Source: Segatella salivae DSM 15606 (GTDB taxonomy: Bacteria; Bacteroidota; Bacteroidia; Bacteroidales; Bacteroidaceae). Taken from it: a stretch of DNA of 58,426 nt. The notes below the pieces were generated by a model that was not told where the DNA came from, made no database searches, and was given only the letters and a program-made list of their open reading frames with translations. The first letter of the stretch is position 1, and every line of letters begins with the position of its first letter. Below are positions 18,515 through 27,934 of this stretch, piece by piece. The stretch is taken from positions 2,296,071-2,354,496 of the forward strand of contig NZ_GL629647.1 in assembly GCF_000185845.1 (NCBI RefSeq). The letters run 5' to 3'. The position numbers were made by a program, and so were the translations under genes.

Positions 18515-18600
18515 ATTTGAGGCAAACGACCGCGTGATTAGCGTCAAATTGTCGCATGATTTGCCGTATTTTACACGATGAAATGACGCAAATTGTTTTA
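18515..18600 (+). repeat. Degenerate 22-25 base tandem array
   Basis: It starts AAATGATTTGAGGCAAACGA and carries GATGAAATGACGCAAATTG at its end. Its orientation is opposite to that expected from the composite repeat next to it, compared with the 44.6 kb locus. Confidence 0.7.
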
Positions 18601-18673
18601 CCATTAATGAGCAATAACATCACCACCCCAAAATAATCCCAAAATAACTTCCTCCATTTCAAAGAGTAACTAC

Positions 18674-18691
18674 TCCCCTCCCTCTTCGGGG
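18674..18691. repeat. C/G-rich hairpin
   Basis: CCCCTCCC and GGGGAGGGG form a strong stem with a TCTTC loop. A similar hairpin is at 37.9 kb. Confidence 0.55.
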
Positions 18692-18774
18692 AGGGGCTGG
18701 GGGAGAGGCTTTGTTTGCTTTACACTATATTACCTTTAATTATCAACAACGCTACCCTCACAATTATTTCATCT

Positions 18775-18965
18775 CGCAACTCGGTACGAGTTGTGTCTTT
18801 GATAGCCCGGGGGTTGGCGAGGAACGAGCCTACCCCGGGTGAGTATTCGCAAGGAGATTCAACGCCGTAGGTGTTGAGCTTTTTCTGTAAAAGCATGGTT
18901 ATAGTGAGGTAATTAATATCGGATTACGCTTAGAAAGCGTAACACCTATGGTGTTGAAACATTTA
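18775..18965 (-). repeat. Composite hairpin repeat, copy 2
   Basis: It holds the CTCGGTACGAG palindrome, the CCCGGGG-type hairpin, ACGCCGTAGGTGTTGAGCTT and the stem TACGCTT/AAGCGTA (18925-18941). About 190 bases align with 44926-45112 at high identity. Together with the array and hairpin before it, this explains most of the 840 gene-free bases; 18966-19200 shows nothing definite. Confidence 0.82.
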
Positions 18966-19206
18966 TTTTATATTATTGTGAACGGCAATGCACGCATGAA
19001 TAAATGCCAAATCACGCTAATAAACTTTACAAAATGGTTTGTTTTGCATATCATTTTATCAACGCTTATACCCAGATATGGAAGACGGGTTGACTTGTTT
19101 CACGAGGATTATACTATTAGATGAGAGGATGTTACTTTAGCTACAATTTCACACAAAGAGCCAAATTAAATCATCATATTGTAGGCTAAATTAGAAAATT
19201 ATTATG

Positions 19207-19214
19207 TAAATTTG
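19207..19214 (+). promoter_or_regulatory. -7 promoter element (TAAATTTG) of asd
   Basis: It fits TAnnTTTG, 35 bases before the start codon. No well-spaced -33 box. Confidence 0.5.
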
Positions 19215-19249
19215 CAACATAGTATATTGAATTAAATTATAAATCGTAA

Positions 19250-20257
19250 ATGAAAGTAGCAATAGTTGGCGCAAGTGGTGCTGTGGGACAAGAGTTTTTA
19301 CGCATCCTTGCAGAAAGAAACTTCCCGATGGATGACTTGGTTTTGTTTGGTTCTACACGCAGTGCAGGTCGCAAATACACCTTCAAGGGGAAGGAATATG
19401 AGGTAAAACTGCTGCAGCATAATGATGATTTCAAAGATGTTGACATAGCCTTTACCTCGGCAGGTGGTAGTACTTCGGAGGAGTTTGCAGACACAATAAC
19501 GAAATATGGCGCTGTAATGATAGACAATTCGAGTGCATTTCGTATGTGCGATGATGTGCCTTTGGTCGTTCCTGAGGTGAATGCTGCGGACGCGTTAGAC
19601 TGCCCCCGTCGCATCATTGCTAATCCAAATTGCACTACTATCATGATGGTTGTGGTGTTGAAACCCATAGATCAGCTCAGTCATATACGCAAAATACATA
19701 TCGCCAGCTATCAAAGTGCGAGCGGAGCAGGTGCAGCTGCGATGCAAGAACTTGAGAAACAGTATAAAGAACTTATCGAAGAAGGTGCTGTTAAGACTAT
19801 AGATAAGTTTCCACATCAGTTGGCTTACAACGTCATTCCACAGATAGACAAGATGACTTCGAATGACTATACAAAGGAAGAGATGAAGATGTTCAACGAA
19901 ACGCGTAAGATAATGCACAGCGATGTGCGTACAAGTGCAACGTGTGTACGTGTGAGTTCGCTTCGTTCTCACTCTGAAAGTGTGTGGTTTGAGACTGAAA
20001 AGCCATTGTCGGTTGACGAGATTCGCAAAGCGTTGGCAGCCGCTCCAGGAGTTACTTTGGTAGACGATCCGCAACATTATGTATATCCTATGCCATTAGA
20101 AAGTGCTGGAAAAGATAATATTTTCGTTGGTCGTGTGCGCAAAGACTTGGCAGATGACAATGGCAACACCTTATGGTTGACAGGCGATCAGATTAGAAAA
20201 GGCGCTGCATTAAACGCTGTTCAGATTGCAGAATACCTGGTAAAATCGAAAAAATAA
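19250..20257 (+). CDS. asd: Aspartate-semialdehyde dehydrogenase
   Basis: 335 residues. An N-terminal Rossmann fold (MKVAIVGASGAVGQEFLRIL) binds NADP. The catalytic cysteine is C128 in NPNCTT, and the conserved SYQSASGAGA follows. RTSATCVRVSSLRSHSESV carries the family's substrate-site residues. The enzyme makes aspartate semialdehyde for lysine, threonine, methionine and diaminopimelate synthesis. It is a single-gene unit with a strong terminator shared with the convergent ridA. Confidence 0.96.
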   Translation: MKVAIVGASGAVGQEFLRILAERNFPMDDLVLFGSTRSAGRKYTFKGKEYEVKLLQHNDDFKDVDIAFTSAGGSTSEEFADTITKYGAVMIDNSSAFRMCDDVPLVVPEVNAADALDCPRRIIANPNCTTIMMVVVLKPIDQLSHIRKIHIASYQSASGAGAAAMQELEKQYKELIEEGAVKTIDKFPHQLAYNVIPQIDKMTSNDYTKEEMKMFNETRKIMHSDVRTSATCVRVSSLRSHSESVWFETEKPLSVDEIRKALAAAPGVTLVDDPQHYVYPMPLESAGKDNIFVGRVRKDLADDNGNTLWLTGDQIRKGAALNAVQIAEYLVKSKK

Positions 20258-20275
20258 TAGAGAAATACGACAGAA

Positions 20276-20347
20276 AAAGGGTAAGAATGGCAAAAGACTA
20301 CACTTGAGTTATTATTCAAGGAGCGTCTTTTGACTTTCTTACCCTTT
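20276..20347. terminator. Bidirectional terminator between asd and ridA
   Basis: AAAGGGTAAGAA (20276-20287) pairs with TTCTTACCCTTT (20336-20347). An inner stem CAAAAGAC/GTCTTTTG (20291-20298 with 20325-20332) extends it. A and T runs on both sides suit both directions. Confidence 0.85.
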
Positions 20348-20389
20348 AGTTGTTATGGTATTTTTCAACCTGTTCGGTTTCTTCTCTTC

Positions 20390-20767
20390 TTAGCCTTTAT
20401 ATGCTAAAACCTCTACTTCGACGAGAGCACCCTTAGGTAAATCTTTCACAGCAACAGCCGAACGAGCTGGGAAAGGCTGCTGGAAGAAGGTGGCATATAC
20501 CTCATTCATTGCAGCGAAATCAGCCATGTTTGCCAAATAAACAGTGGTTTTTACCACGTGCGCAAGGTCAGTTCCGGCCTCTTCAAGAATGTTTTTAGCA
20601 TTGGTAATGGCCTGCTTTGTCTGCTCTTTAATATCGCCTTCAACGAAGTTTCCCGTCGAAGGGTCGATAGGAATCTGGCCGGATGCAAAGATAAAACCAT
20701 TGACTTCGATAGCTTGGCTATATGGACCTATAGCCGCAGGAGCGTTGTTTGTGTGAATCGTTTTCAT
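20390..20767 (-). CDS. ridA: RidA family enamine/imine deaminase
   Basis: 125 residues, normal length for RidA. Typical motifs are APAAIGPYSQAI, FASGQIPIDPSTG, the conserved arginine in FPARSAVAVKDLP, and the ending GALVEVEVLAY. RidA hydrolyses reactive 2-aminoacrylate and related enamines released by PLP dehydratases. It starts five bases after the stop of ilvA, which makes such an enamine, so the operon pairs source and clean-up. Confidence 0.95.
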   Translation of the reverse strand: MKTIHTNNAPAAIGPYSQAIEVNGFIFASGQIPIDPSTGNFVEGDIKEQTKQAITNAKNILEEAGTDLAHVVKTTVYLANMADFAAMNEVYATFFQQPFPARSAVAVKDLPKGALVEVEVLAYKG

Positions 20768-20772
20768 ATAAA

Positions 20773-21984
20773 TTATTTTAAGTTTGGGTTATTAAATATT
20801 GCAAATCCTTTGTCTTCTAACGCCTTTATGATTGATTCTATGTGCTGTTGGTTCTTAGTTTCCATCGTCACACGCAACAAACAAGCGTTCACTTTCTTGC
20901 GGTTGGCCGAACGATCATGGTGCACTCCCGTCACATTTGCCCCCTTCTGAGCAATCACAGTGCATACATCGAGGAGCTTACCAGGCTGATCATCCAACTC
21001 AAGATCAAGCGTACAAAGGCGTCCACTCTTAACAAGTCCACGGTTAATCACGCGATTTAAGATGGTCACATCAATGTTTCCACCACTGACAATGCATACC
21101 GTTTTCTTTCCCTTTACAGGCACTTTGTTAAACATTACGGCTGCAACACTCGTAGCACCAGCACCTTCTGCCACCATCTTTTCACTTTCGATAAGTTTTA
21201 AAATGGCTGCACAAATCTCGTCTTCTGTAACAGTTACAATCTCATCTACATAGGAAGAACAGGTGTCAAACGTTAGTTTTCCCGGCTCCTTTACAGCGAT
21301 TCCATCGGCTATAGTCGATACATTCGTAAGACGTTCTATCGTGTGATCATGTATACTATTGACCATACTTGGAGCGCCTTCTGCCTGTACTCCATAGATC
21401 TTTACATGTGGATTTAGGCTCTTAATAGCAAAGGCTACGCCCGAGATTAGACCTCCTCCACCGACTGGAACGACTACAGCGTCGAGGTCAGGAAGCTGTT
21501 CCAAGAGTTCAAGTCCTATCGTTCCTTGCCCTGCAATCACGTTCTCATCATCGAAGGGATGCACGAAACTGTAACCTCGTTCATCGCGTAATTGCAACGC
21601 CATTTGATAGGCGTCATCGTATACTCCGGGTACAAGCATCACATCAGCACCAAGCTTTCGTGTCGCTTCTACTTTCGAAATAGGCGCTCCTTCGGGTAGA
21701 CAAATAAGACTCTTTACACCCATTGCAGTAGCTCCTAAGGCTACACCTTGGGCGTGATTGCCTGCAGAACAGGCGATGACTCCTTTTGCTTTCTCTTCTT
21801 CTGAAAGTTGAGAAATCTTGAAATATGCACCGCGAAGTTTGAAAGAACCAGTCAGTTGAAGACATTCTGGCTTTAGATATACGTCGACATCTGGGTTGAT
21901 TTTCTTGGCATGTACAAGCTCTGTCTTACGCAAAACAGTGCTTAATACGTAACGAGCCTTATAAAATTGATCTAACTGTAACAT
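20773..21984 (-). CDS. ilvA: Threonine ammonia-lyase (threonine dehydratase) with C-terminal ACT domain
   Basis: 403 residues from MLQLDQFYKAR; 22002 is an alternative start six codons earlier. Fold type II PLP enzyme with Lys49 in GSFKLRGAY, the phosphate loop VPVGGGGL, and SAGNHAQGVALGA. A single ACT domain (about 325-400, CTLDLELDDQPGKLLDVC) is present. The short, single-ACT form resembles TdcB/YbgE-like catabolic or Bacteroidota IlvA enzymes. The product, 2-oxobutanoate, feeds isoleucine synthesis or propionate formation. Its promoter is on the minus strand at 22014-22043. Confidence 0.93.
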   Translation of the reverse strand: MLQLDQFYKARYVLSTVLRKTELVHAKKINPDVDVYLKPECLQLTGSFKLRGAYFKISQLSEEEKAKGVIACSAGNHAQGVALGATAMGVKSLICLPEGAPISKVEATRKLGADVMLVPGVYDDAYQMALQLRDERGYSFVHPFDDENVIAGQGTIGLELLEQLPDLDAVVVPVGGGGLISGVAFAIKSLNPHVKIYGVQAEGAPSMVNSIHDHTIERLTNVSTIADGIAVKEPGKLTFDTCSSYVDEIVTVTEDEICAAILKLIESEKMVAEGAGATSVAAVMFNKVPVKGKKTVCIVSGGNIDVTILNRVINRGLVKSGRLCTLDLELDDQPGKLLDVCTVIAQKGANVTGVHHDRSANRKKVNACLLRVTMETKNQQHIESIIKALEDKGFAIFNNPNLK

Positions 21985-22013
21985 GAAATTATGAGTTAAC
22001 AAACATCATATTG

Positions 22014-22043
22014 CAAAGTTAACACATATTTGTGAAAAGCAAA
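22014..22043 (-). promoter_or_regulatory. Promoter of ilvA-ridA
   Basis: On the minus strand TTTG (22043-22040), 18 bases, TAACTTTG (22021-22014). One base short of the usual spacing. The leader is about 25 bases. Confidence 0.6.
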
Positions 22044-22181
22044 AAAGGATGAGAATAAAAAAGTAGAAAAGGTTGATTACAGCATGGAAAGCCTGAGAAC
22101 ATGATGAGACTACATTTAACTTATGAGCGCATAAAACTCACTTTACCCGATATCAAGTGTGGTATTTTTCTTTTTTTTGTG

Positions 22182-22189
22182 TAACTTTG
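22182..22189 (+). promoter_or_regulatory. -7 promoter element (TAACTTTG) of the antiporter gene
   Basis: It fits TAnnTTTG and ends ten bases before the ATG at 22199. It excludes the in-frame upstream start at 22157, which would lie before the transcript begins. Confidence 0.6.
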
Positions 22190-22198
22190 CCCAAGAAT

Positions 22199-24337
22199 AT
22201 GATACACCTTGCCCAATACTTTCCCATTACTGACCCCACACTTACATTCTTTGTGGTGTTACTGATAATCCTTCTTGCACCGATTATCATGGGAAAACTG
22301 CGCATCCCTCATATCATTGGGATGGTACTTGCGGGGGTAGTTGTCGGCAAATATGGCTTAAACATTCTCGTAAGGGATAACTCTTTTGAGCTCTTTGGAC
22401 GTGTAGGTCTCTACTACATTATGTTCCTTGCAGCCCTCGAAATGGATATGGAGAGCATCCGAAAGAATAGGAATCGTTTGCTCATTTTTGCCTTATTGAC
22501 TTTCACCGTGCCTTTACTGCTGACCTACTTTATGGGGATTCATCTGCTCAATTACGGCATTACAGCTTCTCTTTTGTTAGGTTGTATCATGGCAAGTAAT
22601 ACACTTGTCGCTTACCCTATCGTCAGTCGGTATGGTCTTCAGCGTAAACCCAGCGTCACATTAAGTGTGGGTTCGAGCATCATTTCATTGATTTTCTCCC
22701 TTATTATGTTAGCAGCCATCGTCGCATCTAATAAAGGTGAGGGAAGCATTGGCTTTTGGTTGTTCTTTGTTTCAAAGTTCGTTATCTATTGTGCAGCTGC
22801 TATTTTCCTGCTGCCTCGCCTCACTCGATGGTTTCTTCGACGTTATAGTGACGCCGTAATGCAGTTTATTTTCGTCCTGGCTTCACTCTTTTTGTGCGCT
22901 GCTTTGAGTGCTGCCATCGGATTAGAAGGCATCTTTGGCGCCTTTCTTTCAGGCTTAATCCTCAACCGATACATCCCTTCTGTCTCACCATTAAAGAACA
23001 GATTGGAGTTTATTGGCAATGCCGTTTTCATCCCATACTTCTTGATTGGTGTCGGAATGCTTATCAACGTGCGACTCCTTTTCACTGGCGGTGGCATCCT
23101 TTGGGCCGTTATCTGTATCACGCTTTTTGGCACATTGGGAAAAGCAATCGCGGCATACGCAGCATGTTTTGGCTTTAGAATGCCAATAAGTTCAGGCCAC
23201 ATGATGTTTGGAATGACGTCGGCTCATGCGGCAGGAGCCATTGCTATGGTGATGGTTGGCATGAATTTGTTAGGCGAAGACGGCGCCCCTTTGGTCAGTG
23301 CACAAATGCTTAATGCCGTCATTGTTATGATTTTGTTCACTTGTATCATATCAAGTGTCATCACAGAACAGTCTGCTCAGCGCATCATTCTACGTGATAA
23401 AGAGTTGCCGGTAGAGGCACATCGTAAGGCAAACGACCAGCGAATACTCGTCCCAGTGAAGTATCCTGAGTACGCAGAACGACTCATGAACATGGCTATT
23501 CTCATGCTAAACCGAAAGCAAACACGAGGGCTTGTCGCCCTGAATGTAGTCTATGATGGAGAGCATATGCACCGAAACATGGAACAAGGAAACCGACTTC
23601 TCGAACAGATGACACAGTATTGTGCTGGTTCTGACATACAGATTCAAACGCAAACTCGCATTGCTGCCAACATCGCTAACGGCATTAAACATGCCTTTAA
23701 AGAGTTCCAAGCCACCGAGATTCTTATCGGAATGCACACTCATAAGGAAGTATCCACGAAGTTTTGGGGCGAGTTTCATCAGAGCTTATTTAACGGATTG
23801 AACCAACAAATCACGATGGCTCGTCTCGCACAACCACTCAACACGATTCGCAGAATCCAAGTAGCGGTGCCCTCACGCGCTGAATTTGAGCCCGGATTCT
23901 ACCGCTGGTTAGAACGCTTGTCGCGTATAGCGGGTAACTTAGAGTGCCGCATTCAGTTCCACGGACGCACCGAAACGCTTTCCTTAGTGAATGAATATAT
24001 CAAGAATCGACACCCGCAAGTGCGTGCCGATTACAGCAATATGGACCATTGGAACGAGCTTCCTAAGCTGGCAAATGATGTGGCCGACGACCATCTTTTC
24101 GTCATTGTGACTGCTCGAAAGGGTACCGTTTCTTACAAAAATGCATTAGAATATCTGCCCGATGAAGTCCAACGCTATTTCAATGGCAAGAACTTGGTCA
24201 TCATTTTCCCCGATCAATACGGCGATCAAGAAGTCATGACATACTCTCAATCGCAACATACGGAGGAACGAAGTGCATGGGAATCGCTCGCAAGATGGAT
24301 TGACAAGCGTCGCAAAATGTTATCTAAAAACAAATAA
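22199..24337 (+). CDS. CPA2-type monovalent cation:proton antiporter with C-terminal cytosolic domain
   Basis: 712 residues from MIHLAQYF. The first 390 or so residues form about a dozen membrane segments of the Na+/H+ exchanger family (LRIPHIIGMVLAGVVVGKYG, ASNTLVAYPIVSRYG, IGLEGIFGAFLSGLILNR, FGMTSAHAAGAIAMVMVG). The remaining 320 residues are soluble and look like two weak universal-stress-protein-like folds (ILVPVKYPEYAERLMNMA; IQVAVPSRAEFEPGFYRWL), probably regulatory. It exchanges Na+ or K+ for protons at the inner membrane. The ABC ATPase gene follows after four bases. Confidence 0.88.
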   Translation: MIHLAQYFPITDPTLTFFVVLLIILLAPIIMGKLRIPHIIGMVLAGVVVGKYGLNILVRDNSFELFGRVGLYYIMFLAALEMDMESIRKNRNRLLIFALLTFTVPLLLTYFMGIHLLNYGITASLLLGCIMASNTLVAYPIVSRYGLQRKPSVTLSVGSSIISLIFSLIMLAAIVASNKGEGSIGFWLFFVSKFVIYCAAAIFLLPRLTRWFLRRYSDAVMQFIFVLASLFLCAALSAAIGLEGIFGAFLSGLILNRYIPSVSPLKNRLEFIGNAVFIPYFLIGVGMLINVRLLFTGGGILWAVICITLFGTLGKAIAAYAACFGFRMPISSGHMMFGMTSAHAAGAIAMVMVGMNLLGEDGAPLVSAQMLNAVIVMILFTCIISSVITEQSAQRIILRDKELPVEAHRKANDQRILVPVKYPEYAERLMNMAILMLNRKQTRGLVALNVVYDGEHMHRNMEQGNRLLEQMTQYCAGSDIQIQTQTRIAANIANGIKHAFKEFQATEILIGMHTHKEVSTKFWGEFHQSLFNGLNQQITMARLAQPLNTIRRIQVAVPSRAEFEPGFYRWLERLSRIAGNLECRIQFHGRTETLSLVNEYIKNRHPQVRADYSNMDHWNELPKLANDVADDHLFVIVTARKGTVSYKNALEYLPDEVQRYFNGKNLVIIFPDQYGDQEVMTYSQSQHTEERSAWESLARWIDKRRKMLSKNK

Positions 24338-24341
24338 AACA

Positions 24342-25001
24342 ATGATTGACATCAAAAATATCACAAAGAGTTTCGGTAATCTTCAAGTGCTAAAAGACAT
24401 CAACTTGCATATTAACAAAGGCGAAGTCGTTAGTATTGTCGGACCATCGGGAGCCGGAAAAACGACTCTTCTGCAGATTATTGGCACCTTGGATAAACCG
24501 GATTCTGGTACAATCTGCCTTGATGGAATCGATGTAAACAAGCTATCAACGCGCAAACTCAGCGATTTTCGCAACCAACATATAGGCTTTGTGTTCCAAT
24601 TTCACCAGCTTCTTCCTGAGTTTACTGCCTTAGAAAATATCATGATTCCAGCCTATATCGCCGGTAAAAGCAATAGTGAGGCGAAACAACGTGCCTTGGA
24701 ATTGCTTGAGTTTATGGGGCTTTCAGACCGTGCAAACCATAAACCTGCCGAACTTTCTGGTGGAGAAAAGCAGCGCGTTGCTGTGGCTCGAGCTCTCGTT
24801 AACAAGCCCGCTGTCATCTTAGCTGACGAACCTTCGGGCAGTCTTGATAGCAAAAACAAGGCTGAACTGCATCAACTTTTCTTCGATTTACGTGATAAAT
24901 TCGGCCAAACTTTCGTCATTGTAACCCATGATGAGGGCTTAGCGGCAATCACAGACCGCACCATTCACATGAAAGATGGTGAGATTTTAGGAGACGAATA
25001 A
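24342..25001 (+). CDS. LolD-like ABC transporter ATP-binding protein
   Basis: 219 residues from MIDIKNITKSFGN; a longer frame from 24273 runs inside the antiporter gene. Walker A GPSGAGKTTL, Q-loop FVFQFHQLLPEFTALEN, signature LSGGEKQRVAVARAL, Walker B VILADEPSGSLD and switch histidine IVTHD are all present. The family is LolD/MacB-type (lipoprotein release or related export). No permease partner gene is next to it, so it must act with LolC/E-like proteins coded elsewhere. Confidence 0.88.
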   Translation: MIDIKNITKSFGNLQVLKDINLHINKGEVVSIVGPSGAGKTTLLQIIGTLDKPDSGTICLDGIDVNKLSTRKLSDFRNQHIGFVFQFHQLLPEFTALENIMIPAYIAGKSNSEAKQRALELLEFMGLSDRANHKPAELSGGEKQRVAVARALVNKPAVILADEPSGSLDSKNKAELHQLFFDLRDKFGQTFVIVTHDEGLAAITDRTIHMKDGEILGDE

Positions 25002-25209
25002 AAGCGATACTGCCGGTGGAATGGTTTTGTGTATGAATAGAACAGGCCATTGTCAGCTCCAAAAAAGAATGATTAGAAGGGATGTTTTTATATGGTTTGT
25101 CGCCTGCTAATCAATACTTTACAGGTCATTCTAATAGACATCAAGATACATTTCGTGCCCCATTCTCCTGCCTTTATCACGGAAGAATAAGGTGGGAGAA
25201 ATCACCTCA

Positions 25210-25325
25210 CCTCATCATTTGCATCATTTCACCCAATGATTTGACGCAAACGACCGGGTAATTTGACGCATTTCACGCGGTGAAATGACGGAGATTACGC
25301 GACGAAATGGGGCAAATCATGGAAT
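25210..25325 (+). repeat. Degenerate 22-25 base tandem array (best-preserved copy)
   Basis: Successive units: ATGATTTGACGCAAACGACC, ATTTGACGCATTTCACGCGG, AATGACGGAGATTACGCGAC, then AATGGGGCAAATCATGG. The stretch 25002-25494 otherwise holds only the promoter at 25466. Confidence 0.75.
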
Positions 25326-25465
25326 GGTATTCTTGGGATGACAAAAGCTCTCCTCGCATTTTATGTCATTCATCCATTTTACTGACAATTGCTTATCACT
25401 CTATCTGCTTTATGATGAGGCTGCGTTTTGTCCACCTATCATGCCGAAATATGATAAATTATGCG

Positions 25466-25473
25466 TACATTTG
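25466..25473 (+). promoter_or_regulatory. -7 promoter element (TACATTTG)
   Basis: It fits TAnnTTTG, 21 bases before the ATG of the membrane-protein gene. Confidence 0.55.
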
Positions 25474-25494
25474 CAGTTATAACAACCGCAAACG

Positions 25495-26847
25495 ATGAGA
25501 AATCCACTATGCCTATTCAGCATCAGAAAAGACGAACGATGGCCTGCTTTGGTCGTCTTTCTCTATTTGATTGGCTTAAACGCCCTTGCTATTTCACAGC
25601 ACTTTGAGGCGTTTACTCATGCACTTAAGGGCGGATATTATATGCATTTTATGAAGGATTTCGGCCTTTCGGGCTACGATCCCTTTACATATATCACGCT
25701 CTCTGAATGGCGTCCACTTTATAGTTTGGAGCGACATCCGTTGCTTTCTGCCTTCATCTATCCCCTCACACAAGTCAATCAATGGCTCATGGGGCTAACA
25801 GGCATGAACTGTGCCGTGTTTATTTGGGCAGCCGTACTCATCATTTTATCGCTTTATTCCACATTATTTCTATTCAGAATCTTACGCGAAATAGTGGGCA
25901 TTGGCTATCGAGATAGCTTGTTACTCACGGCATTCTTTCTAACGTTTGCACACATTATGGTCGCTGTTGTGGCGCCCGATCACTTTGCTTTATCGTTGTT
26001 TTTCTTGCTGTTTACACTCTATGTTGCCGGTAAAGCGATGTGTGAGCGTCGACCATTAGCGGCATGGAAAACCGCCATTTTGCTCTTTTTATCCACTGGA
26101 GTGACAACAACCAACTGCGTAAAGATAGGACTTGCAGCGTGGTTTGCCAATGGAAAGCGTTTTTTTAGCCCTAAATCGTTTGCCATTTCCATAGTGTTGC
26201 CGATGTTGTTATTGGGCATTTCCTACATGGCTTTTAACGAATGGGTGCAGAAACCCGAACAACAGCGACGCACACACACGGTGAATGAGCGACTGAAAAA
26301 AGATGCAACGTTTCGTAAAACCTATGCAGAGCAGGCCGAAAAGAACAGACATCTTCAAGCCAATGCTATCACTAAGGGAGACTCTTTCCGTTGGACTGAC
26401 ACACAATTATCACGTGGTCACAGCATCATTGAAAACCTTTTTGGCGAGTCTTTCATGCTTCACGAAGACCATTTGCTGCAAGATGTCAATAAAGAACGCC
26501 CTATTTTCGTGACCTATCATAACAAATGGTGTTATGTTGTCAGTGTAGTGATGATGTTGTTCCTTGCAGGTGGCCTTGTCACGGCCTTTCGGTTGCGCTT
26601 CATGCAACTCTGTTTATCGTGGTTTGGGCTTGATATGGTGTTGCACTTAGTGCTTGGTTTTGGACTGAACGAAGTCTATATCATGGCTGCCCACTGGGCT
26701 TTCATCTTGCCTATTGCCGCAGCCTATCTGCTGAAACGCCTGCAATGGCCTTCTCTACAAAGGGCTTTGCGCGTTCTGCTCCTATTGATTTGCGTCTTCA
26801 TGTTGGTTCATAATGGGCAGCTTTTCATTCATTTCATGTTACACTAA
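25495..26847 (+). CDS. Polytopic membrane protein, DUF6080-like (glycan locus)
   Basis: 450 residues with about ten hydrophobic segments (WPALVVFLYLIGLNALAIS, FIWAAVLIILSLYSTLFLF, LLTAFFLTFAHIMVAVVA, ALSLFFLLFTLYVAG, LRVLLLLICVFMLVHNG). A soluble loop rich in charged residues lies at about 250-320. It resembles Bacteroidota DUF6080 proteins, which may be GT-C-like glycosyltransferases, but I see no confirming motif. The glycosyltransferase gene follows after six bases, so the two belong to one surface-glycan unit. Confidence 0.75.
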   Translation: MRNPLCLFSIRKDERWPALVVFLYLIGLNALAISQHFEAFTHALKGGYYMHFMKDFGLSGYDPFTYITLSEWRPLYSLERHPLLSAFIYPLTQVNQWLMGLTGMNCAVFIWAAVLIILSLYSTLFLFRILREIVGIGYRDSLLLTAFFLTFAHIMVAVVAPDHFALSLFFLLFTLYVAGKAMCERRPLAAWKTAILLFLSTGVTTTNCVKIGLAAWFANGKRFFSPKSFAISIVLPMLLLGISYMAFNEWVQKPEQQRRTHTVNERLKKDATFRKTYAEQAEKNRHLQANAITKGDSFRWTDTQLSRGHSIIENLFGESFMLHEDHLLQDVNKERPIFVTYHNKWCYVVSVVMMLFLAGGLVTAFRLRFMQLCLSWFGLDMVLHLVLGFGLNEVYIMAAHWAFILPIAAAYLLKRLQWPSLQRALRVLLLLICVFMLVHNGQLFIHFMLH

Positions 26848-26853
26848 CAGCCT

Positions 26854-27801
26854 ATGAAAGTTTCAATTCTCGTTCCTGTTTATGCTGTTGAGGCCTATAT
26901 CGCCGAATGTGCACAGTCACTTTTTGGGCAGGATTATCGTGATTTAGAGTATATTTTTGTAGATGATTGTTCGCCCGATAATAGCATTTCGGTGTTGAAA
27001 GCGGTGCTGACTGCATTCCCAGAGCGGGCAAATCAGGTGAAGATTGTACGCCACGAACAGAACAAAGGGGTAGGGGCTGCGCGGCAAACTGCATTTGAGC
27101 ATGCCACAGGTGAAGCCATTATGCACGCCGATAGTGATGATATCATGCCGTCACATGCCGTGTCTGCTCTTGTCGAAACCATGCAAACAGGAAACTATGA
27201 CATAGTAACTGGCGCATATACCACGTATGAAAACCATAGTGAAGGGGCTGTAAATCTTCCCCCAACTATGCCTCGTGAGCGTTATGTTAGCCTGTTGTTG
27301 TGTCAAAATAAGGTGAAAAACAACCTGTGGGCACGCCTATATCGTCGTGCTTTTTTATTGGAACAAGGCATTGATTTCAAGTCGGGCATCAACTATTGTG
27401 AGGACTATACGGTCATCGCCCGTGCCTTTTTTACAGCTCGTTTCACGACAACTGATGTCCCCGTTTATGGCTATCGGATAGACAATATCACTTCCTACAC
27501 CCACCAAATCTCACGTCGTAGTCTCATCTCTATGGTCAAAGCAAATGCTGTTGTGATTGACTTCTACAGACGAAATGATGTGGAAGGACGCTATCATCAG
27601 GCCCTCGACATGGGCTTGTTAAACATGTATCGTGATGCAATGAGAAATGGAATGCGGGCCAACGAGATAGCAACCTACTGCTCTTTCAAGCCATTGAAGC
27701 GTAGAAACAGAATGTTTTTACAGGCCATGACCACATGGCTTCCCTTGAAGATTAGCGACATATTGTATCGCGTTTACAGAAAGATGTGGGAGTGGTGTTA
27801 A
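26854..27801 (+). CDS. Glycosyltransferase family 2
   Basis: 315 residues. GT-A fold: KVSILVPVYAVEAYIAECAQ, FVDDCSPDNSISVL, and the DXD-like metal site HADSDDIMPSHA. A later conserved NLWARLYRRAFL and YCEDYTVIARAF are typical of GT2 enzymes of capsule and LPS clusters. No membrane segments, so it acts on lipid-linked glycan at the cytosolic face. The acceptor is unknown. Confidence 0.92.
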   Translation: MKVSILVPVYAVEAYIAECAQSLFGQDYRDLEYIFVDDCSPDNSISVLKAVLTAFPERANQVKIVRHEQNKGVGAARQTAFEHATGEAIMHADSDDIMPSHAVSALVETMQTGNYDIVTGAYTTYENHSEGAVNLPPTMPRERYVSLLLCQNKVKNNLWARLYRRAFLLEQGIDFKSGINYCEDYTVIARAFFTARFTTTDVPVYGYRIDNITSYTHQISRRSLISMVKANAVVIDFYRRNDVEGRYHQALDMGLLNMYRDAMRNGMRANEIATYCSFKPLKRRNRMFLQAMTTWLPLKISDILYRVYRKMWEWC

Positions 27802-27934
27802 GGAAATGACCGATTGAAGACGATGATTTCTCATCATAGGATGATGCACATCTACTCCTGTTTTATGGCAAACGAAACTTCAATAATGTATGTTTAGCCT
27901 ATCGTTTCTTTTGATTTGAAAGGCATGATAGCGG

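Noticed and set aside
24342..25001. Complete Lol export operon
   Set aside because: Only the ATPase is present; neighbours are an antiporter and a repeat, with no LolC/E-like permease.
25210..25325. CRISPR array
   Set aside because: The units are degenerate and directly joined, without unique spacers of constant length, and no cas genes are near.
25307..25498. 63-codon reading frame before the glycan genes
   Set aside because: It begins in an array repeat and runs through the promoter of the next gene.
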